DNA of 64,000 nucleotides. Origin: an uncultured Prevotellaceae bacterium (GTDB lineage: Bacteria; Bacteroidota; Bacteroidia; Bacteroidales; Bacteroidaceae). How positions within the stretch are numbered: position 1 is the stretch's first letter; the number at the start of each line of letters is the position of its first letter. Both the position numbers and the translations under genes were made by a program. The notes beneath the pieces were generated by a model. The model was not told the DNA's origin and did no database searches. It was given only the letters and a program-made list of their open reading frames with translations. Below are positions 35,814 to 44,579 of the stretch, piece by piece. The stretch covers positions 1-64,000 of the forward strand of contig OMWI01000017.1 of assembly GCA_900314715.1 (NCBI GenBank), in the 5' to 3' direction.

Positions 35814-36653
35814 TCATAAACTATTGCAGAATTTTTCGCCTAAGGTGAAACCTTCCTCATAAAGACGTTCAAGCTTCTGAACGTCTTTTTCTATTCTTCC
35901 AACCTCCATTGTCTTTTCAGGACGAATACATGTAATCTTTCCTTGCTCTTCCAATTGGTCAATCAATTCCAATTGGTCATTATATGCTTTCACGCGCTTA
36001 CTCAAATCTACTCGCAAGCGTGGATAGTTCTTGTAAACGACACCAGGAATTTTCCTGTCCTTTTCCTTGCTTCTGTATCCCTTGTTGCGAGTCAAAATGA
36101 CCACATTCTTCTCGTGTCCCAACTCTATCGCCCTCATCACGGGAATACTATCTACGATTCCTCCATCCAACATGGGAACGCCATCTACTTCCACTATTTT
36201 GCTCACGTATGGCAAACTACTGGAAGCCCTAACGATGCTCATGCATCTTTCCTTATCCTTATTTTCCGAAAGATATTCACTCTTTCCAGTTTGGCAATTT
36301 GTCGTTACCATCTCGAAAGTGTGACTATATTTAAAATATGTGTTCCAATCGAAAGGAATCAATTCATTGGGTAAGCGGTCGTAAATCAAGTCTGGATCGA
36401 AGATACAACCTTGTCTTAGCAAGTGTTTCAACCCTATATAGTCGTATTTAGCCAATATATCAATGTTCGACAACCGCGCTCTACGAGGTTGCCTGCTAAT
36501 ATACGACATCCCGTTGCAAGCTCCAGCAGAAACGGCAACGACATAGTTGAAATACAAGTCGTGCTTCATGAATGCGTCCAACACGCCGCATGTAAACACG
36601 CCTCTCATTCCTCCGCCTTCCAATACAAGTCCTGTCTTTCGGTCAATTTGCAT
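35814..36653 (-). CDS. Patatin-like phospholipase
   Basis: 279 residues from the ATG at 36653. The oxyanion-hole loop LVLEGGGMRGVFTCG at about 8-22, the nucleophile Ser in VVAVSAGACNGMSY and the dyad Asp in MLDGGIVDSIPV are all present, so it should be an active lipid acyl hydrolase. No signal peptide is seen, so it is probably cytoplasmic or membrane-associated (RssA/YjjU-type). The elbow reads AVSAG, not GxSxG. An in-frame start at 36704 was rejected because the -7 box at 36672-36680 lies inside it. Confidence 0.88.
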   Translation of the reverse strand: MQIDRKTGLVLEGGGMRGVFTCGVLDAFMKHDLYFNYVVAVSAGACNGMSYISRQPRRARLSNIDILAKYDYIGLKHLLRQGCIFDPDLIYDRLPNELIPFDWNTYFKYSHTFEMVTTNCQTGKSEYLSENKDKERCMSIVRASSSLPYVSKIVEVDGVPMLDGGIVDSIPVMRAIELGHEKNVVILTRNKGYRSKEKDRKIPGVVYKNYPRLRVDLSKRVKAYNDQLELIDQLEEQGKITCIRPEKTMEVGRIEKDVQKLERLYEEGFTLGEKFCNSL

Positions 36654-36671
36654 ATATTTCAATTTTGGGAG

Positions 36672-36680
36672 GCAAAGATA
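36672..36680 (-). promoter_or_regulatory. -7 box for the patatin gene
   Basis: TATCTTTGC on the minus strand is an exact -7 consensus 19 bp above the chosen ATG. No good -33 box. Confidence 0.55.
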
Positions 36681-36753
36681 ATGATTTTCTTTCAATATTC
36701 CCATGCAATTAAAAAAGTTTTGATGAATCTTTATGATATAATTGACATTTTAC

Positions 36754-36830
36754 AAACATATCGTTTAGGCATCGTAAACGATATGTTTGTGCATGCTAAA
36801 CCTATCGTTTACGAGGCGAATTGATATGTA
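36754..36830. repeat. 22-bp-period palindromic repeat, locus D
   Basis: Units begin at 36754, 36776 and 36798, with a partial fourth. The cores are AAAC-ATATC-GTTT, AAAC-GATAT-GTTT and AAAC-CTATC-GTTT. Units 1 and 2 are reverse complements over 14 bp. It sits between two divergent promoters. Confidence 0.8.
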
Positions 36831-36870
36831 TTGCAAGAAAAGTGAGAATTTAAACAAAAAGAGATAATAA

Positions 36871-36903
36871 TTTGGCAGATTCAATTATTATGAATAATTT
36901 TGC
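36871..36903 (+). promoter_or_regulatory. Promoter of the BspA-like gene
   Basis: TTTG (36871-36874), a 20-bp spacer, then TAATTTTGC (36895-36903), an exact consensus. It leaves an untranslated leader of about 70 nt. Confidence 0.85.
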
Positions 36904-36982
36904 ACCACGTATCGTAATGGCGATTTTTTATCGGCATAGTTATCTAAACGTTTTATTATTTTAGTATATACATTTAATTTAT

Positions 36983-39151
36983 ATGAAGCGAATATTTACG
37001 TCTTTTTTGATGTTGTTGGCAATGATAATCGTGTCAACAGTTAGTTTTGCTCAAAATGGTGGCGGTAATTATGCGGCTTCTGGTTTACAAGACGGAAACC
37101 GTATGATGAATATGCATTCCAAAGTGTTTACTGGCAATGTCCAGCCGACGCTTAAGAGTGGCAGCGATATAACGGCCAAAAACAAGAGAATCAAAACGGC
37201 AAGTGGCGATTTGTGGTATGCAAAACCCGAAGGAACATTCTATAAGAATTCTTTCCCGTCTGCCAGTTTGGTAGTTCCACCTTTTACTACCTTGACTTTT
37301 GAGAACAAGAGTACCCAAATAGAATCTACGTCATGGGCTCTCAATGGAGAAACCATCAGCAACGGTACTTCATCTTATCAAACTGAATATCCCGCATTGC
37401 GCGAAACGGCTTATTTCCCAGCTCCACAACTTTCTATTGGTAAGGATACTTTCGCTTTGGGAATCACTGGCGCTAAAGGAGAAGTGGCTTGTCAGATTGC
37501 AACGAAAGAGACTGTTGATAATCTCTCTAAGACCGACTATGTCGTTGGCGGTTCTTATGTAGGATGGGCAGACTTTCCTGGATTCCCATTCAAGGGAATG
37601 CGTGATTTGGATGGTGATGGAAAAAAGGAAGCTTTTGAATATCACACATTGGTTCAGCACTATGCTAAACCAGCAAGTCCGTTCTATCTTTCTTCTTTGC
37701 GCATCCCGTTCTCTTCGTATCAAACGGCTAAAGACATGATTCCCGAAGGAAAGGAAATTACCGTTCGCATCGATAAGGGTACGTATGGTAATACCATTGC
37801 AACTGGTCGTATTACGAAAGCCGAAATTGACGAGACATCTTGGATAGAAGACCCCAAGGAGAACGTTACATACGCTGGTCCTGTCGTTTATTTCGATGAA
37901 GGTCCTCTGGTGTTAGACGATGAGTTCTTTATTGTGGTTAAGGGATTGGAAGAATGTGTAGATATGGGTTTCTGGGTGACTTTGCCTGATAAATACGAAC
38001 AGGAAACAGAGGCAAATCGCACTCGTACGGAAGGCGTTGATTCAGTAGGAAATCCCACTCAGATGTCTTGGTCGTATGTTAATGGCAAAGACGTTCTTTA
38101 TTGGGAAGCCATTATCTATTTGGCTGGAATGTTCGACGTAGCTCAAATTGATACGAATTTGGTTGCCATGAATGCTCCCGCTCAAGGTGGCGTTGTTGTT
38201 GCGTCTTACCAGAAAGATGAAGAAGTGGTGGAAGATTCGGCTTTGATATTCCGTTCTTCTCGTCCTTATATCTCTGCTGAAGGTGAACAACCATCTTATA
38301 CGATTGAAGGATTGCCCGATTGGTTGAAAATCCAATCCGTGGAAGATACAGATGATAAGTTGACGCGCATCATGTTCGTTGCAGAACCATACGAAGGTAC
38401 TACTCCCGATGGTCGTGAGGCTTCTCTGCGTATCGTTAGCAACTTTGGTGCTTGTACCGAATTTGTCACAATATCACAAATCCCGATGGTTGGCGATAGT
38501 TTTACTACGCATACGGAGGAAGGCAAGTCGGTTAGCTTTACCATCACGGATGCAGAGAATAACATCTGTGAAGTTTCGGATGTGGAAATCGGCGAAGAAG
38601 GCGACATAATCATTCCCGAAACCATTTGGGGATATACCGTATCTGGTATTGCAGATAGCGCATTCTGCAACCGTGAAGACCTGACGGAGATTACCATCAA
38701 CTTCGCTGGAACGAATCCTCTCGGTGGGAAGATTGGAAAGAATGTCTTTGGTAATTGTCCTAACTTGGAAAAGATAACCATCGGACAGGGTGTTCGCGAA
38801 CTTAGTGATAGTGCATTCGTTGATTGCTTGAACCTGAAAACAATTGTATCTTTGATAGACCAAGACGATTTGTGGTCGTTCAATGAGAATGTCTTCGCAG
38901 AGTCTGTTTTCGAGAATGCCATGCTTATCGTTCCCACGGAAAGAGTAGGGCAGTATCAAGAAACAAACGGATGGAATCATTTCCAAAACATCATGGATCC
39001 TGAGACGGCTTTGAGCATTAAGATGCCAAATGCCGATGTTAAGGCTATGGAAATCTATATGCTTGATGGAAGACGCTCGGATAGAATTCGCTCTGGTGTC
39101 AACATCATTCGCAATAGTGATGGTTCCGTAAGGAAATTATCAACGAAATAA
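36983..39151 (+). CDS. Exported protein with BACON-like and BspA-type leucine-rich repeat domains
   Basis: 722 residues with a signal peptide (1-23). The first about 390 residues are a beta-rich region I do not recognise. It contains a metal-loop-like RDLDGDGKKE at about 211-220. Residues about 400-500 resemble a BACON-type immunoglobulin-like domain (LPDWLKIQSVEDTDDKLTRI, then VSNFGACTEFVTISQ). Residues about 555-650 are BspA-type leucine-rich repeats (IADSAFCNREDLTEITINF, KNVFGNCPNLEKITIGQGVR). The last about 30 residues (MEIYMLDGRR, NIIRNSDGSVRKL) look like the short C-terminal module common on Prevotella surface proteins. A surface adhesion or binding role is inferred. Confidence 0.72.
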   Translation: MKRIFTSFLMLLAMIIVSTVSFAQNGGGNYAASGLQDGNRMMNMHSKVFTGNVQPTLKSGSDITAKNKRIKTASGDLWYAKPEGTFYKNSFPSASLVVPPFTTLTFENKSTQIESTSWALNGETISNGTSSYQTEYPALRETAYFPAPQLSIGKDTFALGITGAKGEVACQIATKETVDNLSKTDYVVGGSYVGWADFPGFPFKGMRDLDGDGKKEAFEYHTLVQHYAKPASPFYLSSLRIPFSSYQTAKDMIPEGKEITVRIDKGTYGNTIATGRITKAEIDETSWIEDPKENVTYAGPVVYFDEGPLVLDDEFFIVVKGLEECVDMGFWVTLPDKYEQETEANRTRTEGVDSVGNPTQMSWSYVNGKDVLYWEAIIYLAGMFDVAQIDTNLVAMNAPAQGGVVVASYQKDEEVVEDSALIFRSSRPYISAEGEQPSYTIEGLPDWLKIQSVEDTDDKLTRIMFVAEPYEGTTPDGREASLRIVSNFGACTEFVTISQIPMVGDSFTTHTEEGKSVSFTITDAENNICEVSDVEIGEEGDIIIPETIWGYTVSGIADSAFCNREDLTEITINFAGTNPLGGKIGKNVFGNCPNLEKITIGQGVRELSDSAFVDCLNLKTIVSLIDQDDLWSFNENVFAESVFENAMLIVPTERVGQYQETNGWNHFQNIMDPETALSIKMPNADVKAMEIYMLDGRRSDRIRSGVNIIRNSDGSVRKLSTK

Positions 39152-39244
39152 TATCATATAGTTATACAAGGATATAGTGCCAACTATTGTTTTTTTGTTT
39201 CGTATATGCATAGAGGATAGAAATCAATAATAAATGAGATAATT

Positions 39245-40720
39245 ATGAATAAATTCAAAACCATTGTCATTCTTTTTACAACAATTTTGATTGTTTCTTC
39301 ATGTGACAAAGATGAGATAATAGGCTCTAACTTTCCTGTTCTAACAAAACAGGAAGGTTATTATACAATACCCACCAATCAAGAAGGCATAGACCAGACG
39401 TTTTTGAAGATGGGTATTAAGGATACGTCATTAATCCAGAATCGTTGGTGTGCATTCGTTGGAGACTCCATTACCGTTTTAACAGGATTAAGAACCTTAA
39501 CGGAAGGAAAAAAGATAGAGTATTATTCTTGCGTATATGTCTATGTCAATGGAATCCAACGTGCAAATTACACTTCAGGTCAACAGACTCAAAGGGATAC
39601 GAAAATTACATTGGTGAATGAGAAACCTGCGTTTGTGTATAAAGGTCATCTCTTGATTCCGATAAAAGAGGGAACGAGAGAGATGCTGTTAAGAATACAT
39701 GAAAATGGGGTTTCCATAGGGCATGACGTATTTTTCGATTATATTTGGGATGAGGATTATGATTTGATGGTTTACCATAACCAAAACGGTAAGTATTTTT
39801 TAACTCGTGTTTATGAATGGGGTGCAGCGACAGTAGATTTCCTTCCTCAATATGCAGATAATGTGCCGATAAACTGGAGTTTCGGTTCTTGGAATTCATT
39901 AGGTGGAGTTAAAGACTTTGAAGACAACGGGAAAGTGGAGTTTCATTTTAATAGGGTGAATAGTACAACCCCCGATAAGATTTATACCGTACACTTAACC
40001 CATGAGGCGATGTCGGAACTTGAGCAAAACAACGGAAAGACGAAACGGAAATATTGGCATATATCTGATAGGGGAACTGACCACGCTTGCTATGAATTTG
40101 TCGTGGAATACCCAAACGGTCATGAATATAGATTAGGGCTTCATACAAAATACTATGGAGGAACTGGTATTGATGATATTACCGTCAGCTATCAAGGAAA
40201 GACCTATTCTACCACTCCCGAATACTCAACATTACCATGTCGTTTTGCGACAACAAACAGAGAAATGACAAATGAGAGACAAGAAAATCGAGGAAATTTT
40301 GGTACGGTAACAATGCGTGATGGAAAGGATGGTAAGGAATTGTATTTCAAAGGTGAAGGACTCACGAAGAATAGTTATCCATTAGAGAAAGATTTCGATT
40401 ATCTTCTCGGGCAAAACAATCTCCTCATTTTCGGTTCTTCCAATTTGCATGGTAATGTGAATAAGATACCTGAACTTGATAATGTACTTATCTTTCATTA
40501 TTTACTCATTTACGATGGTTCATGTCCTAATTGCATAATGAATAATTTGGAAATCGACTTTGCAGATGATGTAGCTAAGTGTACTAATTGCCAAAGGTGG
40601 TATGACCTGAATAATTACGGTGCTATTATACGAGGCAATGATGGTCAGGCACTTATTAGATACCCAGCTAAACTCAGTGGTTCCATTTACTATAATCGAT
40701 TGGAGGTGATCAATAAGTAA
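39245..40720 (+). CDS. Lipoprotein of unknown function with C-terminal CxxC...CxxC module
   Basis: 491 residues. The signal ends in a lipobox (VSSCDKDE, Cys20), so it is membrane anchored. The large middle part is beta-rich and I do not recognise it. The last about 80 residues contain DGSCPNCIMNN and AKCTNCQRWYDLNNYGAI, followed by ALIRYPAKLSGSIYYNRLEV. That layout is like the Rieske-type small lipoproteins of Bacteroidetes. Here four Cys and no His ligands suggest a structural zinc site rather than a 2Fe-2S centre. It follows the BspA-like gene by 93 bp on the same strand. Confidence 0.65.
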   Translation: MNKFKTIVILFTTILIVSSCDKDEIIGSNFPVLTKQEGYYTIPTNQEGIDQTFLKMGIKDTSLIQNRWCAFVGDSITVLTGLRTLTEGKKIEYYSCVYVYVNGIQRANYTSGQQTQRDTKITLVNEKPAFVYKGHLLIPIKEGTREMLLRIHENGVSIGHDVFFDYIWDEDYDLMVYHNQNGKYFLTRVYEWGAATVDFLPQYADNVPINWSFGSWNSLGGVKDFEDNGKVEFHFNRVNSTTPDKIYTVHLTHEAMSELEQNNGKTKRKYWHISDRGTDHACYEFVVEYPNGHEYRLGLHTKYYGGTGIDDITVSYQGKTYSTTPEYSTLPCRFATTNREMTNERQENRGNFGTVTMRDGKDGKELYFKGEGLTKNSYPLEKDFDYLLGQNNLLIFGSSNLHGNVNKIPELDNVLIFHYLLIYDGSCPNCIMNNLEIDFADDVAKCTNCQRWYDLNNYGAIIRGNDGQALIRYPAKLSGSIYYNRLEVINK

Positions 40721-40810
40721 TGTGGAAGATGTTATTCCATTGTAGATTGCTTATAGAACGTTATTTATCACTTTTTTATGCAAAGATATTGGTTTTTGGT
40801 ATAAAATGTT

Positions 40811-40819
40811 TACCTTTGT
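40811..40819 (+). promoter_or_regulatory. -7 box for pepP
   Basis: TACCTTTGT is a good -7 match 27 bp above the ATG. A partial -33 (ATTG, 40788-40791) is 19 bp upstream. Confidence 0.6.
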
Positions 40820-40845
40820 AACTCAAACTATAAACCGAATATTTT

Positions 40846-42249
40846 ATGTTTAGTAAGGAGACATATATCAATAGGCGGGCGGAATTGAAAAAGCTCGTGA
40901 AGAGTGGGGTGATAATCCTCTTTGGTAATAACGAATCGCCTAACAATTATCCAGCTAATGCCTATTATCCATTCCGTCAAGACTCTACGTTTCTGTATTA
41001 TTTCGGTCAGCAACGTGATGGGTTGGTAGGTATGATAGATGTAGATAATGATACGGAAACGTTGATAGGCAACGACATAGACATTGAAGACATTGTTTGG
41101 TATGGTTCCGTTGATAGCGTGAGCGACTTGGCTGCACAGGTAGGTGTGAGTGATTCGGCTCCTATGGCTGCATTACGAACGATTTGCAATGAAGCTTTGC
41201 GACAGAAACGTACCATTCATTTCTTGCCGCCTTATCGTTATGATATTAAGTTGCAGATATTCGACCTCTTAGGCATTCATCCCAACCAACAAAAGGAGTC
41301 TGCTTCCATGGAATTGATACAGGCCGTAGTGAAGATGCGTTCTGTTAAGACACAAGAAGAGATTGAGGAGATGGAACGTGCGGCTGAGATTGGTTACAAG
41401 ATGCATACTACTGCCATGAAGCTGATTCGTCCGGGAGTGACGGAGAAATACGTGGCTGGTCAGGTAGATGGTATTGCCCATTCGTATGGTGCACAGGTGA
41501 GCTTCGCCACCATCTTCTCACAACATGGAGAGATTATGCACGGCAATCCATCGTTGGCTTTGCTTGAAGCTGGGCGTTTGGCATTGTGTGATGCGGGTGC
41601 TGAAACGGTGAACAATTATTGTTCTGATAACACGCGTACTATGCCTGTTAGCGGTAAGTATACCCAACGACAACTCGAAATATATTCTATCGTGGAAGCA
41701 TGTCATGATATGGTTCTTAACGTTGCAAAGCCTGGAGTGAAATACATGGATTGTCACTTTGCCGTAGCTCGTTTGATGACGGAGCGATTGAAGGAGTTGG
41801 GATTGATGAAGGGTGATACCGAAGAAGCCGTACATGCTGGTGCTCATGCGATGTTCTTGCCTCACGGATTGGGACACATGATGGGTATGGACGTACACGA
41901 TATGGAAAACCTTGACCAAATCAATGTTGGATTTGATGAAGAGACAAGACCAATTCTCGACCAGTTCGGTACGAATTGCTTGCGTATGGGTAGGCGATTG
42001 GAAGAGGGATTCGTGGTAACCGACGAACCTGGTATTTATTTCATTCCGGCTTTGATAGACGATTGGCGTAAGAGTGGACATTGTGCGGAATTCCTTAATT
42101 TCGACTTGTTGGAAACATACAAGGACTTTGGCGGTATTCGCATTGAGGATGATATCCTTATTACGAAAGGTGGTTGTCGTTTCCTCGGTGAAAATCGTAT
42201 TCCTTATCATCCTCAAGACGTAGAGGCTTTTATGGCCAATAATGAATAG
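40846..42249 (+). CDS. pepP: Xaa-Pro aminopeptidase (family M24B)
   Basis: 467 residues. It removes N-terminal residues that precede proline. The N-terminal domain (about 1-160) is the creatinase-like cap. The C-terminal pita-bread domain carries the metal ligands Asp (ALCDAGAETVNN), Asp (NYCSDNTRTMPV), His (LPHGLGHMMGMDVHD), Glu (VVTDEPGIYFIP) and Glu (GGIRIEDDILIT). No signal peptide, so cytoplasmic. The C1-family peptidase gene follows 29 bp downstream and is probably co-transcribed, giving a small peptide-degradation unit. Confidence 0.94.
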   Translation: MFSKETYINRRAELKKLVKSGVIILFGNNESPNNYPANAYYPFRQDSTFLYYFGQQRDGLVGMIDVDNDTETLIGNDIDIEDIVWYGSVDSVSDLAAQVGVSDSAPMAALRTICNEALRQKRTIHFLPPYRYDIKLQIFDLLGIHPNQQKESASMELIQAVVKMRSVKTQEEIEEMERAAEIGYKMHTTAMKLIRPGVTEKYVAGQVDGIAHSYGAQVSFATIFSQHGEIMHGNPSLALLEAGRLALCDAGAETVNNYCSDNTRTMPVSGKYTQRQLEIYSIVEACHDMVLNVAKPGVKYMDCHFAVARLMTERLKELGLMKGDTEEAVHAGAHAMFLPHGLGHMMGMDVHDMENLDQINVGFDEETRPILDQFGTNCLRMGRRLEEGFVVTDEPGIYFIPALIDDWRKSGHCAEFLNFDLLETYKDFGGIRIEDDILITKGGCRFLGENRIPYHPQDVEAFMANNE

Positions 42250-42278
42250 AAGAGTATTAACAATCAAATAAAACCAAA

Positions 42279-43484
42279 ATGAAAAAGACATTAGCTATCG
42301 TGTTGCTTGCTTGTTTCGCATTGAACGTAAGTGCAGCCAAGAAGAAGGCTCCTGCAAAGGATGCTAACAAACCCGTGTTTACCATTGTCAAGGAGAATCC
42401 TATCACGAGCGTGAAAGACCAAAACCGTTCGGGAACGTGTTGGGATTACTCTACATTGTCTTTCTTTGAGGCTGAGATTCTCAAGTCTACGGGTAAGACT
42501 TACGATCTTTGCGAGTCGTTTGTTGCCAACAAGACTTATATGGAGCGTGCCATTCAGGTAGTTCGTTTCCATGGCGATTGTCAATTTGCACAAGGTGGTT
42601 CTGCTGAAGACGTACTTGCCACGATGAAACAACATGGTATTTGTCCTGAGAACGCAATGCCATTCCCAGGTTCTCTTTATGGTGATTCATTAAATAACTT
42701 CGGAGAGTTCTTCTCTGTATTGGAACCATACGTGGGAGCTGTTGCCAAGAGTAGTGCAAAGAAGATTTCCAACCAATGGAAGGTGGGCTTGCAAGGTATT
42801 CTTGATGCTTATTTAGGCAAGTGTCCAGAGAAGTTCACCTATGAAGGAAAGGAATATACTCCAAAGTCATTCGTAAATAGTTTGGGTATTAACTTGAATG
42901 ATTACGTTTCTGTTACCAGCTACACACACCATCCATTCTATACCGCATTTGCCGTAGAGGTACAAGACAATTGGCGTTTCCCATTATCTTATAATGTACC
43001 TATGGACGAGATGATGGAAATCATCGACAATGCCGTGAAGGAAGGTTACACCATTGCTTGGGGTGGTGATGTATCTGAAGAAGGCTTTACCCGTCAGGGA
43101 TTGGCATACGCCGTAGATACAAAGAAGGCAGAAAGTTTGTCGGGAAGCGACATGGCTCGTTGGTTGAAACTCACCGCAGACAAGAAGCGCAATATTATCG
43201 ACTCTCTGGGTTGCAATGTTCCTGAAATAGTTCCTACACAACAAATGCGTCAAGAGCGTTTCGACAATTGGGAATTAACCGACGACCACGGAATGTTAAT
43301 TTACGGTGTGGCTAAAGACCAAAACGGTAAGGAATATTACATGGTGAAAAACTCTTGGGGAGAGTCTGGTAAGTACAAAGGTATTTGGTACATGACAAAA
43401 GCGTTTATCGCTGCCAATACCATGGATTTCCTCATCAACAAGAATGCCATTCCTGCTAAGATTCGTCAGAAATTAGGAATATAA
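42279..43484 (+). CDS. Exported C1B (bleomycin hydrolase/PepC-like) cysteine peptidase
   Basis: 401 residues with an N-terminal signal peptide (about 1-19). The catalytic triad of papain-type peptidases is present: Cys in QNRSGTCWDYSTLSF, His in LTDDHGMLIYGVA and Asn in YMVKNSWGESGKY. The order and the segment VANKTYMERA match family C1B aminopeptidases, which are normally cytosolic; the export signal is typical for the Bacteroidetes branch. It follows pepP closely and ends in a strong hairpin terminator. Confidence 0.9.
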   Translation: MKKTLAIVLLACFALNVSAAKKKAPAKDANKPVFTIVKENPITSVKDQNRSGTCWDYSTLSFFEAEILKSTGKTYDLCESFVANKTYMERAIQVVRFHGDCQFAQGGSAEDVLATMKQHGICPENAMPFPGSLYGDSLNNFGEFFSVLEPYVGAVAKSSAKKISNQWKVGLQGILDAYLGKCPEKFTYEGKEYTPKSFVNSLGINLNDYVSVTSYTHHPFYTAFAVEVQDNWRFPLSYNVPMDEMMEIIDNAVKEGYTIAWGGDVSEEGFTRQGLAYAVDTKKAESLSGSDMARWLKLTADKKRNIIDSLGCNVPEIVPTQQMRQERFDNWELTDDHGMLIYGVAKDQNGKEYYMVKNSWGESGKYKGIWYMTKAFIAANTMDFLINKNAIPAKIRQKLGI

Positions 43485-43501
43485 TTGTAGATTCATTTAC
43501 C

Positions 43502-43540
43502 ATTAGGTTATGAGGCGAGAACCTCATAACCTAATTATTT
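43502..43540 (+). terminator. Terminator after the C1 peptidase
   Basis: A perfect 14-bp stem, ATTAGGTTATGAGG (43502-43515) with CCTCATAACCTAAT (43522-43535), and a 6-nt loop. The next start codon is 12 bp further on, so it may also affect that gene. Confidence 0.8.
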
Positions 43541-43547
43541 ATTGAGT

Positions 43548-44141
43548 ATGAAACGTTTATTGATAGTATTGTTTGCCGTATTCACCTCTTTCTCTTCATT
43601 CGCACAAGTAAGCGCAAGAGAGTGGGTGGCAAGTGGAGCTTGGAGAAATGGCTTTACGGGAGCATCGCCCGATAAGACGGTCAACATCGACGAGTTTTAT
43701 AGCCAATATCACAAGAATCCCAACCAATGGTATGCTTTGTTCAAGTGGTTGCAAAATACCGATTTATTAAGTATTCCTGCTGGAAAGCATCCCATACCAG
43801 GTTCTACCTTGGTGGCAAGTGTGGAAGATTCTTATAACGAACCACTTGAGAAACGAAATACGGAGAGCCATCGAAAGAAGATTGACTTCCAATATGTAGT
43901 AAAGGGCACGGAAGGTTTTGCCTTACTTGATCATTCTTCCAGTGTTGCAAAGACGGAGTATGATGCAAAAAAAGACGTGATTCGTTATGATTACAAACCC
44001 AACAAAACCAATTTCTTCCCTTCTACACCAGGTAAGTTCCTCATCTTCTTCCCGTCTGATTGGCATATAGCCAAGATTGCAACCAACAAGAAAGACCAAA
44101 ACATCCGCGTGATAGTTGTCAAAGTGGATTACGTAGAGTGA
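43548..44141 (+). CDS. Exported YhcH/YjgK/YiaL-family protein
   Basis: 197 residues from the ATG at 43548, with a signal peptide to about residue 20. The core fits the cupin-like YhcH/YjgK/YiaL family (RKKIDFQYVVKGTEGFALLD, PGKFLIFFPSDWHIAKIAT). The His and Glu positions that bind metal are plausible in SHRKKIDFQY and SDWHIAKI. Family members act on sugars or sialic acid in some bacteria, but substrates are mostly unproven. The export signal is unusual for the family in other phyla. It stands alone after a strong terminator. Confidence 0.82.
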   Translation: MKRLLIVLFAVFTSFSSFAQVSAREWVASGAWRNGFTGASPDKTVNIDEFYSQYHKNPNQWYALFKWLQNTDLLSIPAGKHPIPGSTLVASVEDSYNEPLEKRNTESHRKKIDFQYVVKGTEGFALLDHSSSVAKTEYDAKKDVIRYDYKPNKTNFFPSTPGKFLIFFPSDWHIAKIATNKKDQNIRVIVVKVDYVE

Positions 44142-44275
44142 GATATTTTCTCACGTATTCTAATCAATTATCGTTGATATAAGTTCGTTCCTACAAACAT
44201 AACAAACCGGTCGTTTCACGCATATTATCTATTGAACCCATCAATAAGGATGTGTGAAAAGGCCGTTTCTATTTG

Positions 44276-44363
44276 GTACATAGTGCATGTACTAATCGTA
44301 CATGGGTGTTGTACTAAACGTACATTGCCTTTGTACGAATGGTACATTGCCTTTGTACGAAAT
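44276..44363. repeat. 22-bp-period palindromic repeat, locus E (GTACAT variant)
   Basis: Four exact 22-bp units begin at 44276, 44298, 44320 and 44342. Each reads GTACAT-N5-WTGTAC followed by a 5-bp linker. The period and geometry equal those of the TAAAC/GTTTA loci but the half-site is different. The rest of the 438-bp gap (44142-44579) shows only an imperfect hairpin near 44210-44265 and the recJ promoter. Confidence 0.82.
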
Positions 44364-44485
44364 GACAATATGTTTCGTTGTTGTCAAAAAACATAGAAAG
44401 ATGGGGGAAATATGTGTAATTTGTGTTTGTTAGGAAGGAAATTCACAAAAAAAAGGCACGTTCTTGAATATTTTTGCATCAGCAC

Positions 44486-44517
44486 TTTGTTTTTTCATTT
44501 TTATATCGTAACTTTAC
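44486..44517 (+). promoter_or_regulatory. Promoter of recJ-recQ
   Basis: TTTG (44486-44489), a 19-bp spacer, then TAACTTTAC (44509-44517), one base off the -7 consensus. A second box, TATTTTTGC at 44469-44477, is an alternative. Confidence 0.6.
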
Positions 44518-44579
44518 CACGTTAAATTGCCTAAATAGGCTTTTAACCCTTGAAGCGATAAGAATAAAAACAAATATAA

